64,000 nucleotides of DNA, taken from the NCBI RefSeq assembly GCF_002920615.1, contig NZ_PQSU01000022.1:111703-175702 (forward strand), read 5' to 3'. The DNA is from Streptomyces sp. Ru62. GTDB taxonomy: Bacteria; Actinomycetota; Actinomycetes; Streptomycetales; Streptomycetaceae. The position numbers and the translations under genes are program-made. Below the pieces are notes generated by a model, which was not told where the DNA came from, ran no database searches, and saw nothing but the letters and a program-made list of their open reading frames with translations. Shown here in pieces: positions 56,347-64,000 of the stretch (its first letter is position 1; every line of letters starts with the position of its first letter).

Positions 56347-57984
56347 TCAGTGGTGGCCGTGGCCGCTCGTGATCTCCTTGTACTCCTCGACGGTCGGCTT
56401 CGGGATCTGGTTGTCCTCGCCGAAGTAGGCGTTGGACAGCTTCGCCCGCAGCTTCTCCGAGGCCGGGATCTTGCGCTCGACCCCGTTCTCGTCGACCGCC
56501 GGACCGATCTCGGCCGGCTGGTACTGCTCGTGCGAGGTGAGCGTGTGCAGCTGCTCCTGGCTGAGCGGCTCGTGCACCTCGATGAACTCACCGTGCGGCA
56601 GCCGCTTGATGATGCCGGTCTCGCGGCCGTGCAGCACCTTGTCGCGGTCGCGGCGCTGGAGGCCCAGGCAGATCCGCTTGGTGACGATGAACGCGATGAC
56701 CGGAGCGACGAAGTAGGCGATCCGGACGAACCAGGTGACCGCGTTGATCGACAGGTGGAAGTGGGTGGCGAAGATGTCGTTGCCACCACCGATCAGCATC
56801 ACGAAGTACACGGTCAGCCAGGCGACACCGAACGCCGTACGGGTCGGGGCGTTGCGCGGGCGGTCCAGGATGTGGTGCTCGCGCTTGTCGCCGGTGACCC
56901 AGGCCTCGATGAACGGGTACACCGCGATCGCGCCGAGGATCACGCCGAACAGCACCAGCGGGATGAACACGCCCAGGACCAGCGTGTGGCCCCAGAAGTT
57001 GATCTCCCAGCCCGGCATGGCGCGGATCAGACCCTCGGCCATACCCATGTACCAGTCCGGCTGGGCGCCGGTGGACACCTGGTCCGGACGGTAGGGGCCG
57101 ATGGCCCAGATCGGGTTGATCTGCGCGATGGCCGCGAGGGCCGCGAGCACACCGAAGACCAGGAAGAAGAAGCCGCCTGCCTTCGCCATGTACACCGGCA
57201 GCAGCGGCATGCCGACGACGTTCTTGTTCGTCTTGCCGGGACCCGTGAACTGCGTGTGCTTGTGGTAGAAGACCAGGATCAGGTGGCCCACCACCAGGCC
57301 CAGCATGATGCCCGGCAGCAGCAGGATGTGGATCGAGTAGAAGCGGGCCACGAAGTCGCCGCCCGGGAACTCCCCGCCGAAGAGGAAGAACGAGATGTAC
57401 GTGCCGACGATCGGCACGGACAGGATCGCGCCCTCCATGAAGCGGACACCGGTGCCGGAGAGCAGGTCGTCCGGGAGCGAGTAACCGGTGAAACCGGTGA
57501 ACATGCCCAGGACGAGCAGCAGGAAGCCGAACAGCCAGTTGACCTCACGCGGCTTGCGGAACGCGCCGGTGAAGAACACGCGCATCATGTGCACGAACAT
57601 GCCGGCGATGAAGACGACCGCGCCCCAGTGGTGGATCTGCCGGATGAGCAGACCACCGCGCACGTCGAAGGAGATGTGCAGGGTCGAGCTGAACGCCTCG
57701 GACATCAGCTGTCCCTGGAGCGGGACGTACGAGCCGTGGTACTCCACCTCGTTCATCGACGGGTGGAAGAACAGCGTCAGGTAGACACCCGTCAGGATGA
57801 TGATGATGAAGCTGTAGAGGCAGACCTCACCCAACATGAACGACCAGTGGTCGGGGAAGATCTTGCGCATGTTGGCCTTGGCGAGGGAGTAGATCCCGAG
57901 CCGGCCGTCGGCCCAGTCGGCGAGACGCTCGCCGGCCGGTGCCTTCCCGCGGGGGCGGGAGGTCTCGTTCGCTGAAGTACTCAT
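56347..57984 (-). CDS. qcrB: cytochrome bc1 complex cytochrome b subunit
   Basis: 545 residues from ATG, overlapping the qcrA stop by four bases. Haem-ligating His pairs are in the second and fourth helices (HHWGAVVFIAGMFVHMMRVFF; RFYSIHILLLPGIMLGLVVGHL). The Qo-site motif is PDWYMGMAEG, the actinobacterial form of PEWY. The C-terminal extension of about 120 residues (KRLPHGEFIEVHEPLSQEQLHTL...) is typical for actinobacteria. It oxidises menaquinol and passes electrons to the Rieske protein. Confidence 0.97.
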   Translation of the reverse strand: MSTSANETSRPRGKAPAGERLADWADGRLGIYSLAKANMRKIFPDHWSFMLGEVCLYSFIIIILTGVYLTLFFHPSMNEVEYHGSYVPLQGQLMSEAFSSTLHISFDVRGGLLIRQIHHWGAVVFIAGMFVHMMRVFFTGAFRKPREVNWLFGFLLLVLGMFTGFTGYSLPDDLLSGTGVRFMEGAILSVPIVGTYISFFLFGGEFPGGDFVARFYSIHILLLPGIMLGLVVGHLILVFYHKHTQFTGPGKTNKNVVGMPLLPVYMAKAGGFFFLVFGVLAALAAIAQINPIWAIGPYRPDQVSTGAQPDWYMGMAEGLIRAMPGWEINFWGHTLVLGVFIPLVLFGVILGAIAVYPFIEAWVTGDKREHHILDRPRNAPTRTAFGVAWLTVYFVMLIGGGNDIFATHFHLSINAVTWFVRIAYFVAPVIAFIVTKRICLGLQRRDRDKVLHGRETGIIKRLPHGEFIEVHEPLSQEQLHTLTSHEQYQPAEIGPAVDENGVERKIPASEKLRAKLSNAYFGEDNQIPKPTVEEYKEITSGHGHH

Positions 57985-59039
57985 CCGCGCTCCCAGAATG
58001 CAGGACCGACGGGCTCCTCGAAGTCGCCGAGCGCCTGGAGGTAACCCTCACTGTCCACACCGATGCGCAGCTGCGGCAGGGCGTGGCCGGCGGGGCCGAA
58101 GATCACTCGGGCACCGTCGGAGAGGTCGAAGGTGGACTGGTGGCACGGGCACAGCACGTGGTGCGTCTGCTGCTCGTACAGGGAGATCGGGCAGCCGACG
58201 TGGGTGCAGATCTTCGAGTACGCGACGATGCCCTCGTGCGACCACTCCAGCTCGCGCTTGTCCTTGATGTTGCCCGGCTGGAGCCGGACGATCATCAGCG
58301 CGGCCTTGGCGATCTCCGTCTGGAACTCCTCGGAGTGCTCCTCCAGGCCGTCCGGCTTGGCGAAGGTGAGCGAGCCCACGGAGACGTCCTCGGGACGCAG
58401 CGGCTGGTTCGTGTTCATGTTGACCAGGCGCTTGCCCTTGGCCCACATGGTGTGGCGGAGCTTGGTCCCCGGCGCCGGGCCGAGACCGCCGAGCAGCATG
58501 ACACCGGAGAGCGGCACCAGGGCCAGCGCGCCGAACATCGTGTTGCGGATCAGCTTGCGGCGTCCGATCGCCGACTCCTTGGCGCCCTGGCGGAAGTCGT
58601 CGTGGACCTTCGCCCGGACGTCGGAGGGAGCCTCGATCGGGTGACGGTCGTCGGCGATCTCCACGTCGGACATCAGGGTGCGGGCCCAGTGGACCGCGCC
58701 CACGCCGATGCAGAACAGCGCCACACCGAGGGTCAGACCGAGCGCGAAGTTCATCGCGCTGATGTGCCCGATCGGGAAGACGAAGATCTGCTTGTCGGTC
58801 GGGATGGCCAGGTACGCGACGATGAAGCCGATGGTGGCCAGCATCGACACCGTGAACAGCAGGGCCACCACGCGCTCGGACCGCTTGGCGGCCCGCTCGT
58901 CGATGTCCTGGATCCGGTGCTCGTGCGGCGGCAGCCCCGGGTCCGCGAACGGGTTCTCCTCGTCCGCGATCCCTACCGCGCCGTGCGCGTGGTCCTGCTC
59001 AGCGGGCAGGTTCTCTTCTGGAATGTCTTGGCTACTCAT
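57981..59039 (-). CDS. qcrA: Rieske iron-sulfur subunit of bc1
   Basis: 352 residues from ATG overlapping the qcrC stop. Three membrane helices in the first half, as in actinobacterial QcrA, then the Rieske fold with ligands in CTHVGCPISLYE and VLCPCHQSTFDLSDG, and the Pro loop FGPAGHALPQL. Takes electrons from menaquinol and gives them to QcrC. Translationally coupled in both directions. Confidence 0.97.
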   Translation of the reverse strand: MSSQDIPEENLPAEQDHAHGAVGIADEENPFADPGLPPHEHRIQDIDERAAKRSERVVALLFTVSMLATIGFIVAYLAIPTDKQIFVFPIGHISAMNFALGLTLGVALFCIGVGAVHWARTLMSDVEIADDRHPIEAPSDVRAKVHDDFRQGAKESAIGRRKLIRNTMFGALALVPLSGVMLLGGLGPAPGTKLRHTMWAKGKRLVNMNTNQPLRPEDVSVGSLTFAKPDGLEEHSEEFQTEIAKAALMIVRLQPGNIKDKRELEWSHEGIVAYSKICTHVGCPISLYEQQTHHVLCPCHQSTFDLSDGARVIFGPAGHALPQLRIGVDSEGYLQALGDFEEPVGPAFWERG

Positions 59040-59848
59040 GACTTCTTGGCCTTTGCGGTCCGAGCGGCGACCCAGACGGCGACCACGATGAGCGTGCCGA
59101 GGCCGAAGATCCAGCCGAACAGACCCTCACTGACCGGCCCCAGGCCGCCCAGCTCCAGACCACCCGGGTTCTCGGTCTTGTCGCCGTTGACCGCGTTGAG
59201 GTACGCGATGATGTCCTTCTTGTTCTTCTCCGACAGCGTGGTGTCGGGGAAGGACGGCATGTTCTGCGGGCCCGTCTGCATGGCCTCGTAGATGTGCTTC
59301 GGAGCGACACCCTCCAGGCTCGGCGCGAACTTGCCCTTGGTCAGGGCGCCGCCCTTGCCGGTGAAGTTGTGGCACTGCGCGCAGTTGGTGCGGAACAGCT
59401 CGCCACCCTTGGCGATGTCCGCGCCCGCGGGACCGTACTGCTCCTTCGTGGGCACGGTCGGGCCGGCGCCCAGCGACGCGACGTACGCGGCGAGCTGGTC
59501 GATCTGGGCCTGCGAGTAGATGTTCTTCTTGCGCGGGATCTGGGCGCCCTGCGAGGTGGCGGCGGGCATGCGGCCGGTGCCGACCTGGAAGTCGACGGCC
59601 GCGGCGCCCACGCCGACGAGGCTCGGGCCGTCGGAGGAGCCCTGGCCACCGGTGCCGTGGCAGCTGGCGCAGCCGACCTCGTAGAGCTTCTTGCCCTCCT
59701 TGATGGTCAGGGACTGGGAGGTTTCATCGGCCTGCGCCTTGTCCGCGGGCGCGAACGCGGCGTACAGCCCCCCAGTGGCCGCCAGCGCGAGGAGTAGGAC
59801 GACGACCGCCGCCAGCGGATGGCGTCGTCGTGCGGAGAGCTTTTTCAC
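59036..59848 (-). CDS. qcrC: di-haem cytochrome c subunit of bc1
   Basis: 270 residues from GTG. An N-terminal membrane anchor (RRHPLAAVVVLLLALAATGGLYAAF), two haem-c domains with GCASCHG and NCAQCHN, each followed by its Met-ligand region (GRMPAA; MQTGPQNMPSF), and a C-terminal helix (GLFGWIFGLGTLIVVAVWVA). The fused di-haem cytochrome replaces soluble cytochrome c and hands electrons directly to the aa3 oxidase. Confidence 0.97.
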   Translation of the reverse strand: MKKLSARRRHPLAAVVVLLLALAATGGLYAAFAPADKAQADETSQSLTIKEGKKLYEVGCASCHGTGGQGSSDGPSLVGVGAAAVDFQVGTGRMPAATSQGAQIPRKKNIYSQAQIDQLAAYVASLGAGPTVPTKEQYGPAGADIAKGGELFRTNCAQCHNFTGKGGALTKGKFAPSLEGVAPKHIYEAMQTGPQNMPSFPDTTLSEKNKKDIIAYLNAVNGDKTENPGGLELGGLGPVSEGLFGWIFGLGTLIVVAVWVAARTAKAKKS

Positions 59849-59910
59849 GGATTACCCCGGTGTCAGGATCTTCTGCGTCGGTGCTTCTGGATGTGCGGGA
59901 GCGGTCCCGG

Positions 59911-60531
59911 CTACTTGATCAGGTAGATCGTGGCGAAGAGGCCGATCCAGACGACATCGACGAAGTGCCAGTAGTAGGACACGACGATGGCGGCGGTCGC
60001 CTGCTCGTGGGTGAACCTCTTGGCCATGTAGGTGCGGCCGAGGACCAGCAGGAAGGCGATGAGACCGCCCGTCACGTGCAGGCCGTGGAAGCCGGTGGTC
60101 AGGTAGAACACCGAGCCGTACGGGTCGGAGGACAGCGAGATGCCGTCCTTCTTCACCAGCTCCGTGTACTCGTAGATCTGACCGCCGATGAAGATCGCAC
60201 CCATGATGAAGGTGAGGATGAACCAGCCACGGAGCTTCTTCACATCGCCGCGCTCGGCCGCGAACACGCCGAGCTGGCAGGTGAGGGAGGAGAGCACCAG
60301 GATCGTGGTGTTCGTGGCGGAGAAGGGCACGTTGAGTGCCTCCGCCATCTCCTTCCAGTGAGCCGGTCCGGTCACCGACCGGAGGGTGAAGTACATCGCG
60401 AAGAGGGCCGCGAAGAACATCAGCTCGGAACTCAGCCAGATGATGGTTCCGACGCTGGTGAGGTTCGGCCGGTTGACCGACGGGTGCGCGTGCCCGGTTT
60501 CTACTGTCGTTGCTGTCGCCACGACCGACAT
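59911..60531 (-). CDS. ctaE: cytochrome c oxidase subunit III
   Basis: 206 residues from ATG. Five membrane helices with the subunit III signatures IIWLSSELMFFAALFAMYFTLR, the buried Glu in GGQIYEYTEL, and TTGFHGLHVTGGLIAFLLVLGRTYMAKRFTHEQ plus YYWHFVDVVWIGLFATIYLIK. First gene of the ctaE-qcrCAB operon (62 bp to qcrC). No ribosome site is seen; a 17-bp palindrome spans the start codon. Confidence 0.96.
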   Translation of the reverse strand: MSVVATATTVETGHAHPSVNRPNLTSVGTIIWLSSELMFFAALFAMYFTLRSVTGPAHWKEMAEALNVPFSATNTTILVLSSLTCQLGVFAAERGDVKKLRGWFILTFIMGAIFIGGQIYEYTELVKKDGISLSSDPYGSVFYLTTGFHGLHVTGGLIAFLLVLGRTYMAKRFTHEQATAAIVVSYYWHFVDVVWIGLFATIYLIK

Positions 60532-60540
60532 TATGTCGGT
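60524..60540. promoter_or_regulatory. 17-bp palindrome over the ctaE start codon
   Basis: ACCGACAT-T-ATGTCGGT, a perfect inverted repeat that contains the ctaE ATG (complement of CAT at 60529-60531). It could be a repressor site or an RNA hairpin hiding the start. Confidence 0.65.
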
Positions 60541-60555
60541 CGCTTATCTCGCGCT

Positions 60556-60581
60556 CACTCCGGGGGGTGCCGTTCGGAGTG
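60556..60581. promoter_or_regulatory. CACTCCG-N12-CGGAGTG inverted repeat
   Basis: Perfect 7-bp arms in the gap between the divergent ctaE and receiver-like genes, 25 bp upstream of the ctaE start. Operator candidate, or part of the promoter. Confidence 0.45.
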
Positions 60582-60697
60582 TTGCCACCCGCAAGACCGG
60601 TGTTGACGTGGTGTTCATGGGGACGATCGCGGGAGTAACATCCGCCGGAACGGGCCCGCCCGTCCTGTCCGTACGACGCTGACGTCTCGGAGGAACA

Positions 60698-61099
60698 ATG
60701 CAGCCGACCGCCACGGTGCTGGTCTACAGCGACGACTCCAACACCCGCGAGCAAGTACGGCTGGCCGCCGGGCGTCGGCCGGCGCCCGACGTCCCCCTCG
60801 TCGAGTTCGTGGAGTGCGCGACTCCGCAGGCGGTGCTGCGGGAGCTGGACAAGGGCGGCATCGACGTCTGCGTGCTCGACGGCGAGGCCGTGCCGATGGG
60901 CGGCATGGGGGTGTGCCGGCAGATCAAGGACGAGGTGTTCAACTGCCCGCCGGTGCTGCTGCTCATGGGGCGGCCCCAGGACGCGTGGCTGGCCACGTGG
61001 AGCCGGGCCGACGCGGCCGTCACCCTGCCGGTGGATCCGGTGGAGTTCGCCTCCGCGCTGGCCTCCCTGCTGCGTCAGCGGCGCCTGGTGGGCGCCTAG
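60698..61099 (+). CDS. stand-alone receiver-like protein
   Basis: 133 residues from ATG with GGAGGA upstream. CheY-like fold: VLVYSDDSNTREQVRLAAG (acidic pair), DVCVLDGEAVPMGGMGVCRQIKDE with the phospho-Asp, LLLMGRPQDAWLATWSRADAAVTLPVDPVEFASALASLL. The conserved Lys of receivers is not obvious (AAVTLPVDP), so phosphorylation chemistry may be weakened. Divergent from ctaE and conserved at this place in streptomycetes as far as I recall. May act with the oxidase genes; unproven. Confidence 0.82.
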   Translation: MQPTATVLVYSDDSNTREQVRLAAGRRPAPDVPLVEFVECATPQAVLRELDKGGIDVCVLDGEAVPMGGMGVCRQIKDEVFNCPPVLLLMGRPQDAWLATWSRADAAVTLPVDPVEFASALASLLRQRRLVGA

Positions 61100-61164
61100 G
61101 CCCTGTCGCCGGGCGGGGCGCCGGGTTCGTGGGCGAGTGTGGGCCGGTCGGTCCACCTCGCACA

Positions 61165-61180
61165 GTTCCCCGCGCCCCTT
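61165..61180. repeat. GTTCCCCGCGCCCCTT element after the L,D-transpeptidase stop
   Basis: Identical 16-mer to 35358-35373; on the gene strand it reads AAGGGGCGCGGGGAAC and begins directly after TGATG at the end of the transpeptidase gene. Confidence 0.75.
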
Positions 61181-61182
61181 CA

Positions 61183-62445
61183 TCACGCCGCCGCCGGCTG
61201 CACGCGTAGCGCGTCCCCCGGGGCCGGGCCGTCCGGTTTGCCGTTGAAGAGGGCGCTGCCCTGGCGCCACTTCTGCCAGTCGACGTTCCAGTCACCGAAG
61301 CCGTTGCCGAAGGGCTCCATCTCGTCGCCGTTGGAGTTGACGACCTTGACGATGTCGCCCTCGCGGACGGTGTCGAAGAACCACTCGGCGTTGGACGTGC
61401 TCATACCGGTGCAGCCGTGGCTGACGTTGGCGTACCCCTGGGAGCCCACCGACCAGGGGGCGGCGTGGACGTACTCGCCGGACCAGGTGACCCGGGTGGC
61501 GTAGTAGACCGGCAGGTCGTAGGAGTCGGCGCTGCCCTCGGCGATGCCGACCGTGGTGCCGCGCATGCGTACGAAGTACTGCTTGGCCAGGACGACCTTG
61601 ACGCCGTTGCGGGTCTCGAAGCCGGGTTTGCCCGTGGTGATGGGGATCTGGTTGATCTCCTGGCCGTTCTTGTAGACCGTCATCTGGTGCGTGGCGGCGT
61701 CCGTGACGGCCTCGATCCTGTCACCGGTGGTGATCTTCAGCGGCTTGGCCGCGCCGCCCCACAGCCGGTCGCCGATCTTGACGCCCTCCAGGTTGCTGTG
61801 CACCTGGATGGTGGCGTGGGCGGGCCAGTAGTCCTTGGGCCGGTAGTGGAGTTCCTTGTTGTCGACCCAGTGCCAGGCGCCCTGCACGGCCGGCGTGGAA
61901 TCCACCCGGAGGGCCTGCTCGACGACGGCGCGCTGCGCCTTGTCCTTGATCTCGTGGTCGAGTTGGGCGGTGATCGGCTGTCCGACGCCGTAGGTGCCCT
62001 TCTCCGGCCCGAACGTGACGTTCAGGCGCTGCTTGCTGGTCGGCTGGCTGGTGTCGAACGTGAGGACCTTGCGGCCGGGCGCGCCGTCCTCGTCCTCGGT
62101 GCTCACCGTGACCGTGTAGTGGGCGTTGGCGGCCAGCGGGGAGGTGCTGTGCCAGCGGCTGCCGTCGGCGGCGAGTTCGCCCGCCACATGGCGCCCTGTG
62201 GAGTCCTGGGCGGTGACGTCCGTGATACGGCCCTCGTCGCTGTTGGCGGTCACCTCCAGGGGTTTGTCCGGGTCGGCCCGCTTCCCCGCTTCGGTGGGGC
62301 CGTTGAAGGAGATCAGGCCCGCTGCGTCGTACGGCCTGGCCGCCAGGGGGTTGCCGTCCGAACCGCAAGCGGTGACGCCCGCGCCGAGGGCGGTCACCAG
62401 CAGCGCGCAGCTGACGACGGTGCGGGTCCGCGGAGTGTGGTTCAT
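61183..62445 (-). CDS. lipoprotein L,D-transpeptidase (YkuD)
   Basis: 420 residues from ATG; TAGCGT six bases upstream fits a leaderless start. Lipobox VTAC (Cys27). Two Ig-like domains (about 45-250), then the YkuD domain with HQMTVYKNGQEINQIPITTGK and the catalytic SHGCTGMSTSN preceded by His in VHAAPWSVG. A C-terminal extension (FGDWNVDWQKWRQGSALF) is typical of actinobacterial Ldts. It forms 3-3 cross-links in peptidoglycan at the outer face of the membrane. Confidence 0.95.
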   Translation of the reverse strand: MNHTPRTRTVVSCALLVTALGAGVTACGSDGNPLAARPYDAAGLISFNGPTEAGKRADPDKPLEVTANSDEGRITDVTAQDSTGRHVAGELAADGSRWHSTSPLAANAHYTVTVSTEDEDGAPGRKVLTFDTSQPTSKQRLNVTFGPEKGTYGVGQPITAQLDHEIKDKAQRAVVEQALRVDSTPAVQGAWHWVDNKELHYRPKDYWPAHATIQVHSNLEGVKIGDRLWGGAAKPLKITTGDRIEAVTDAATHQMTVYKNGQEINQIPITTGKPGFETRNGVKVVLAKQYFVRMRGTTVGIAEGSADSYDLPVYYATRVTWSGEYVHAAPWSVGSQGYANVSHGCTGMSTSNAEWFFDTVREGDIVKVVNSNGDEMEPFGNGFGDWNVDWQKWRQGSALFNGKPDGPAPGDALRVQPAAA

Positions 62446-62568
62446 ATGATCACGCTATGAGATGAAGAGCTCACTGGCATGGCAGCTAACCCTTACGAGC
62501 GAACGACGCTGCGCCAGAGGAAGGACGCGCGACGGGCGCGCGAAGGGCACGCCGGAGCAGCCGGAAAA

Positions 62569-62611
62569 GCCGGGAGCCCGGACCCTCCTGAGGGGGGTCC
62601 GGGCTCCCGGC
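62569..62611 (-). terminator. terminator of the ctaD-ctaF operon
   Basis: Perfect 17-bp stem GCCGGGAGCCCGGACCC with its complement around a 9-base loop, 16 bp past the ctaF stop. Confidence 0.92.
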
Positions 62612-62626
62612 GCGTCGCTGCGCGTT

Positions 62627-63025
62627 CTACTGGGTGCGGTTCTCACCGTGGTAGTACTCGAACACCCAGCCGAAGATGCCGACCACGATGAACGGGGCGG
62701 CGAAGTAGATCAGCCACCAGCCGACCGCGATGCTGAGGAAGGCGACGGCGCCGCCGAAGCCCAGCATGAGCGGCTGCCAGCTGTGCGGGCTGAAGAAGCC
62801 CAGCTCGCCCGCGTCGTCCGCGACATCGGCCTCCTTGTCGTCCTGGGCGCCCGCGTCGACCCGCCGGGCGGTGAAGCCCAGGTAGAAGCCGATCATGACG
62901 CTCAGGCCGAAGGCCAGGAAGAGCGCGGTGGTACCGGCCGGCTCCTTCGACCACACGCCATACACGATGGCCATGATCAGGATGAAGACGCTCAGCCAGA
63001 TGAACATCCGACCCTGGATCTTCAC
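62627..63025 (-). CDS. ctaF: cytochrome c oxidase subunit IV (actinobacterial)
   Basis: 132 residues from GTG overlapping the ctaD stop (GTGA). Four membrane helices (MFIWLSVFILIMAIVYGVW, TTALFLAFGLSVMIGFYLGF, MLGFGGAVAFLSIAVGWWL, IVVGIFGWVFEYYHG) with a short acidic loop between pairs. Small subunit found only in actinobacterial aa3 oxidases, needed for the bc1-aa3 supercomplex. Confidence 0.94.
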   Translation of the reverse strand: MKIQGRMFIWLSVFILIMAIVYGVWSKEPAGTTALFLAFGLSVMIGFYLGFTARRVDAGAQDDKEADVADDAGELGFFSPHSWQPLMLGFGGAVAFLSIAVGWWLIYFAAPFIVVGIFGWVFEYYHGENRTQ

Positions 63026-64000
63026 TTGCCGGCCTCCTTGCTGCCCGCGACGGCGGTGCCGTGACCGGCGTGCTCAAGCTGTTCGAGCGCGGCGATCTCA
63101 GGGTGGTGCAGGTCGAACGCCGGGGATTCGCTGCGGATCCGCGGCAGGGTGAGGAAGTTGTGCCGGGGCGGCGGGCAGGAGGTCGCCCACTCCAGCGAGC
63201 GGCCGTAGCCCCACGGGTCGTCCACGCCGACCGGCTTGCCGTACTTGGCCGTCTTCCAGACGTTGTAGAGGAACGGCAGGATCGACAGGCCGAGCAGGAA
63301 GGAGCTGATGGTCGACACCGTGTTCAGCGCGGTGAAGCCGTCGGCGGCCAGGTAGTCGGCGTACCGGCGCGGCATGCCCTCGGCGCCCAGCCAGTGCTGG
63401 ACCAGGAAGGTGCCGTGGAAACCGATGAACAGCGTCCAGAAGGTGATCTTGCCGAGACGCTCGTCGAGCATCTTGCCGGTCCACTTCGGCCACCAGAAGT
63501 GGAAGCCGGAGAACATCGCGAAGACGACCGTACCGAAGACCACGTAGTGGAAGTGGGCCACCACGAAGTACGAGTCGGAGACGTGGAAGTCCATGGGCGG
63601 GGACGCGAGGATGACACCGGTCAGACCACCGAACGTGAAGGTGATCAGGAATCCGGTCGCCCAGAGCATCGGTGTCTCGAAGGACAACGAGCCCTTCCAC
63701 ATCGTGCCGATCCAGTTGAAGAACTTCACACCGGTCGGCACGGCGATCAGGAAGGTCATGAAGGAGAAGAACGGCAGCAGCACACCACCGGTGACGTACA
63801 TGTGGTGGGCCCACACCGTCACGGACAGACCGGCGATCGCGATGGTCGCGGCGATCAGACCCATGTAGCCGAACATCGGCTTGCGGGAGAACACCGGGAT
63901 CACTTCGCTGATGATGCCGAAGAACGGCAGCGCGATGATGTACACCTCTGGGTGGCCGAAGAACCAGAAGAGGTGTTGCCACAGCAGTGCGCCGCCGTTT
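63022..64000 (-). CDS. ctaD: cytochrome c oxidase subunit I, truncated by window edge
   Basis: Only the C-terminal 325 or so residues are in the window; the frame is open through base 64000 (reading NGGALLWQHLFWFFGHPEVYI). Active-site motifs visible: HPEVY (CuB His cross-linked to Tyr), VWAHHMYVTGG (CuB His pair) and VAHFHYVVFGTVVFA (haem a and a3 ligands). It reduces oxygen and pumps protons. Followed by ctaF; ctaC presumably lies further upstream outside. Confidence 0.96.
   Translation of the reverse strand, partial: NGGALLWQHLFWFFGHPEVYIIALPFFGIISEVIPVFSRKPMFGYMGLIAATIAIAGLSVTVWAHHMYVTGGVLLPFFSFMTFLIAVPTGVKFFNWIGTMWKGSLSFETPMLWATGFLITFTFGGLTGVILASPPMDFHVSDSYFVVAHFHYVVFGTVVFAMFSGFHFWWPKWTGKMLDERLGKITFWTLFIGFHGTFLVQHWLGAEGMPRRYADYLAADGFTALNTVSTISSFLLGLSILPFLYNVWKTAKYGKPVGVDDPWGYGRSLEWATSCPPPRHNFLTLPRIRSESPAFDLHHPEIAALEQLEHAGHGTAVAGSKEAGK

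Noticed and set aside
55082..56789. trpD start placed far upstream in an open frame of 542 codons
   Set aside because: The upstream part lies across the qcrB 3' end and terminator; ATG 56225 has AAGGAG and matches TrpD length.
62462..62691. Short plus-strand frames upstream of ctaF
   Set aside because: They run through the 17-bp terminator stem; no ribosome site.
1..64000. tRNA, rRNA, CRISPR, IS element, prophage or toxin-antitoxin pair
   Set aside because: Looked for and not seen; all sizeable gaps are accounted for and no transposase, integrase or repeat-spacer pattern appears.

Overview
The window is high-GC, GC3-rich actinobacterial chromosome. Its gene content and order, the vegetative-type promoters (TTGACN / TANNNT) and the frequent leaderless starts all point to Streptomyces. 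It reads as conserved core chromosome: I see no insertion sequence, prophage, CRISPR array, tRNA or rRNA, and no base-composition break. From memory the order matches the S. coelicolor metF - thiEOSG - bfr - class II DAHP synthase - trpEG - pfkA - glkA - fadD - trpD - qcrCAB - ctaE - ctaD region. A subset of the genes is also collinear with Mycobacterium tuberculosis Rv2172c to Rv2200c.

Layout. 1-3.6 kb: DUF58 protein (cut by the left edge) coupled to a membrane transglutaminase. 4-6.3 kb: DUF3040 membrane protein, SAM methyltransferase and a SAV_6107-type HEPN protein on the minus strand. 6.4-10.1 kb: a degenerate ABC-type ATPase, a YhgE/Pip membrane protein and a TetR regulator, with a strong TetR-like palindrome in front of the first gene. 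10.6-12.8 kb: DUF4126 membrane protein and a phytoene-desaturase-like flavoprotein. 12.9-17.8 kb (minus): a Tyr/Gln-rich-tailed membrane protein, metF, thiE, an Rv2175c-like DNA-binding protein, a ferredoxin-reductase-like flavoprotein and a small uncharacterised protein. 17.8-20.2 kb: TPP riboswitch and thiO-thiS-thiG. 20.3-23.8 kb: PASTA Ser/Thr kinase, an endonuclease IV-like protein and a DUF4396 membrane protein behind a CsoR-like palindrome. 23.8-25.4 kb: molybdopterin oxidoreductase, bacterioferritin, and Bfd with an iron box. 25.5-29 kb: class II DAHP synthase, and divergently a Trp-codon leader peptide with attenuator and a fused anthranilate synthase. 29-32.9 kb: phosphofructokinase, a two-component pair and an acyltransferase. 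32.9-39.5 kb: esterase, membrane protein, EEP nuclease-like protein, glucokinase, DUF5304, ArsA-like ATPase, SRPBCC protein and metallophosphoesterase. 39.8-44.4 kb: long-chain acyl-CoA ligase, PimB-type mannosyltransferase and GT87 mannosyltransferase. 44.5-51 kb: HExxH lipoprotein, two tandem NlpC/P60 proteins, NYN protein, zinc ribbon, rhomboid protease and a stand-alone RAM protein. 51-56.2 kb: PQQ-propeller Ser/Thr kinase, NifS-like aminotransferase with a tiny upstream ORF, and trpD. 56.3-64 kb: the respiratory bc1-aa3 genes qcrCAB, ctaE, ctaF and ctaD (cut by the right edge), with an L,D-transpeptidase and a receiver-like protein between them.

The genes serve envelope building (transglutaminase, PimB/GT87 mannosylation, NlpC/P60, L,D-transpeptidase), aromatic and thiamine synthesis, iron storage and release, sugar entry into glycolysis, and the cytochrome bc1-aa3 branch. 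The best material for follow-up is regulatory: the trp attenuator, the TPP switch with embedded Shine-Dalgarno, the iron box, a Crp-type site at pfkA, and several uncharacterised palindromes. The other leads are degenerate NTPases, a pyrophosphate-type signature in the PFK, and repeat families shared within the window. No clearly new multi-gene system was found. The nearest candidate is the pseudo-ATPase/YhgE/TetR module at 6.4-10.1 kb.
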